This document shows, in pieces, positions 63,104 to 64,000 of a stretch of 64,000 nt of DNA. Positions within the stretch are counted from its first letter, which is position 1. Each line of letters starts with the position of its first letter. This DNA comes from Bacteroidales bacterium (lineage in GTDB: Bacteria > Bacteroidota > Bacteroidia > Bacteroidales > F082). The notes below the pieces were generated by a model. It worked only from the letters and a program-made list of their open reading frames with translations, did not search any database and was not told the origin of the DNA. The stretch is from positions 46,224-110,223 of the forward strand of contig JAUYGX010000117.1 in NCBI GenBank assembly GCA_030690365.1, written 5' to 3'. The translations under genes and the position numbers were made by a program.

Positions 63104-63619
63104 ATGCTTAATCAAAAAGTTCAGGAGGCCATCAACGCACAAATCAAAAAGGAAGAATTTTCTTCACGATTGTATTTATCCATGGCCATTTGGTGCGAGA
63201 CCAACGGTTATCCCGGTGCGGCAGCTTTTTTGTATAAACATACCGAAGAAGAACGTATGCACATGATGAAATTTGTGAGGTATGTAAATAGCCGTGGAGG
63301 ATCAGCGGTGGTTTCTGACATCGAAAAACCCGAAGATAAATTTTCGTCACTCAACGATATCTTCACTAAGATTTTGGTTCATGAAGAGTTTATTACCACC
63401 TCCATCAACAATTTATACGGTGTTACCATGGATGAAAAGGATTACACCACGGGCAATTTTCTGCAATGGTTTATCACCGAGCAACTGGAAGAAGAAAACC
63501 TGATGAGGACGATCCTGGATAAAATATCCCTTGTAGGCTTGGACAAAGCCGGGATGTTTCATATCGACAAAGAGTTGGAGGGGATGGCCACGGCAACGAA
63601 GAGCGCACCCATGGCCTAA
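63104..63619 (+). CDS. Non-haem ferritin
   Basis: This 171-residue protein is a bacterial ferritin (Ftn type) storing iron in a 24-subunit shell. Ferroxidase-site residues are spread over the helices: Glu in KKEEFSSRLYLSMAIWCETNGYPGAAAFLYKHTEEERMHMMKFVRYVNSRGG (the YxxMxxW and EEExxH patterns), and FITEQLEEENLMRTILDKI (Glu of the fourth helix). There is no haem-binding Met of bacterioferritin type. The length is typical. A good promoter lies 40 bp upstream; no Fur box is evident. Confidence 0.94.
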   Translation: MLNQKVQEAINAQIKKEEFSSRLYLSMAIWCETNGYPGAAAFLYKHTEEERMHMMKFVRYVNSRGGSAVVSDIEKPEDKFSSLNDIFTKILVHEEFITTSINNLYGVTMDEKDYTTGNFLQWFITEQLEEENLMRTILDKISLVGLDKAGMFHIDKELEGMATATKSAPMA

Positions 63620-63880
63620 AGTGGAAAGAAAGTAGTACTTACTACCCTAACATTGTTCATGATAGCCAAACAGGTTTAAACAAAACCAGGATTTCGTTAT
63701 AATGCTCATTATCTATTGGATAGCTATGTCGTGACCTATAGTAAATGTACAGCGTTTTAGTGAAAATCCTGATTCTATACAAGAATTTAAACGAAAAATG
63801 AAAATAACCAGAGAGGGAAAAACATTTGCCTTCTATATCGTCAACATGAATGTTAAAAAAGTTGACTTTATGGACAGACC

Positions 63881-64000
63881 CTAATCATTTCCCTGTTTAA
63901 TCACCCCTACTTCTTCCACTTCCTTGCCATCCACCACCAGCACCAGGTGATAAATCCCTGAGGGTAACGGTGTACTGTATTCATCTTCACCATTCCAGTT
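63881..64000 (-). CDS. C-terminal end of a secreted protein with FlgD/T9SS-like domain, cut by the window edge
   Basis: The minus strand reads NWNGEDEYSTPLPSGIYHLV, then LVVDGKEVEEVGVIKQGND and a TAG stop at 63881-63883. The pattern W-[ND]-G-x-[ND]-[ED] ... P-x-G-x-Y is that of the last strands of FlgD-like Ig domains and of related T9SS sorting domains. The start and the body of the gene lie to the right of the window. Only about 39 codons are visible, so the family is tentative. Confidence 0.6.
   Translation of the reverse strand, partial: NWNGEDEYSTPLPSGIYHLVLVVDGKEVEEVGVIKQGND

Noticed and set aside
63798..63884. 28-codon open frame (MKITREGKTFAFYIVNMN...)
   Set aside because: Very short, no recognised family, no promoter or ribosome-binding site, and its end overlaps the stop codon of the gene at the right edge.

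Overview
The window looks like a chromosome segment of an anaerobic or facultative member of the Bacteroidota, probably near the Bacteroidales/Marinilabiliales. Several extracellular proteins end in type IX secretion (T9SS) sorting domains (YPNP...G.Y..., with IV/VxK-type ends). Bacteroidota-type families are present (DUF4421, Omp28, an ABC-permease/M1 peptidase C-terminus, a Bacteroidota-type PAP2 protein). Promoter candidates follow the TAnnTTTG (-7) pattern, best seen at ferritin (TTG, 20 nt, TATCTTTG), and Shine-Dalgarno sites are mostly weak. No rRNA, tRNA or CRISPR array was recognised.

Layout. 0-7.5 kb: tail of an M1 peptidase, a small secreted protein with three YIxDIPF[SN]T repeats, a DUF4421 outer-membrane protein, a decayed DUF3667 gene, a radical SAM protein and an Omp28-like T9SS cargo. 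7.5-10.7 kb: a glycyl-radical operon, trans-4-hydroxyproline dehydratase (HypD) and its activase, with every catalytic residue I could check in place. 11-12.2 kb: an orphan AAA/DUF4143 ATPase bracketed by two identical 31-bp palindromes.

12.5-23.8 kb is the most distinctive block: a selenium-dependent molybdenum hydroxylase (SDMH)-type locus with MocA/YgfJ, YgfK, a two-domain xanthine-dehydrogenase-like enzyme and the aminohydrolase SsnA. It also carries two consecutive PLP fold-type II enzymes between ygfK and the hydroxylase. The expected partners yqeB, yqeC, selD and a separate FAD subunit are not in the window. A truncated YhcG/DUF1016 gene ending in a REPIN-like inverted pair of REP hairpins sits between the hydroxylase and ssnA. 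The likely scheme is MocA loading the cofactor, the hydroxylase oxidising an N-heterocycle, YgfK taking the electrons, and SsnA and the PLP enzymes processing substrate or product. The substrate is unknown.

24-27.6 kb: an ArsC-like protein, fumarase C, a second DUF4143 ATPase behind overlapping palindromes, and an orphan ribbon-helix-helix protein behind a perfect 22-bp-arm palindrome. 27.7-37.6 kb (minus strand): a T9SS protein, an LTA-synthase-type sulfatase, a methyltransferase, rbfA, metF and metH, with a SAM-I riboswitch ahead of metH. 37.8-45 kb: a BNR-repeat T9SS protein, a decayed fragment of a glycerophosphodiesterase gene, RhuM, an outer-membrane protein plus intact glycerophosphodiesterase pair, and another T9SS protein. 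45.2-48.5 kb: an ECF sigma / anti-sigma / DUF4097-like / outer-membrane-barrel operon. 48.7-52.9 kb: CsaA, a PAP2-like membrane protein, RpoN and AsnS. 53-64 kb: a DUF922 protease-like protein, a lipoprotein, two tandem gingipain-type C25 proteases, a LolC/E-type permease, ferritin and, at the right edge on the minus strand, the end of another secreted protein.

A second theme is palindromes beside singleton accessory genes. The two ATPases, the YhcG remnant, the RHH gene and the region upstream of RhuM each lie next to a different inverted repeat. A separate family of CGCAAAG / CTTTGCG hairpins is scattered between housekeeping genes.
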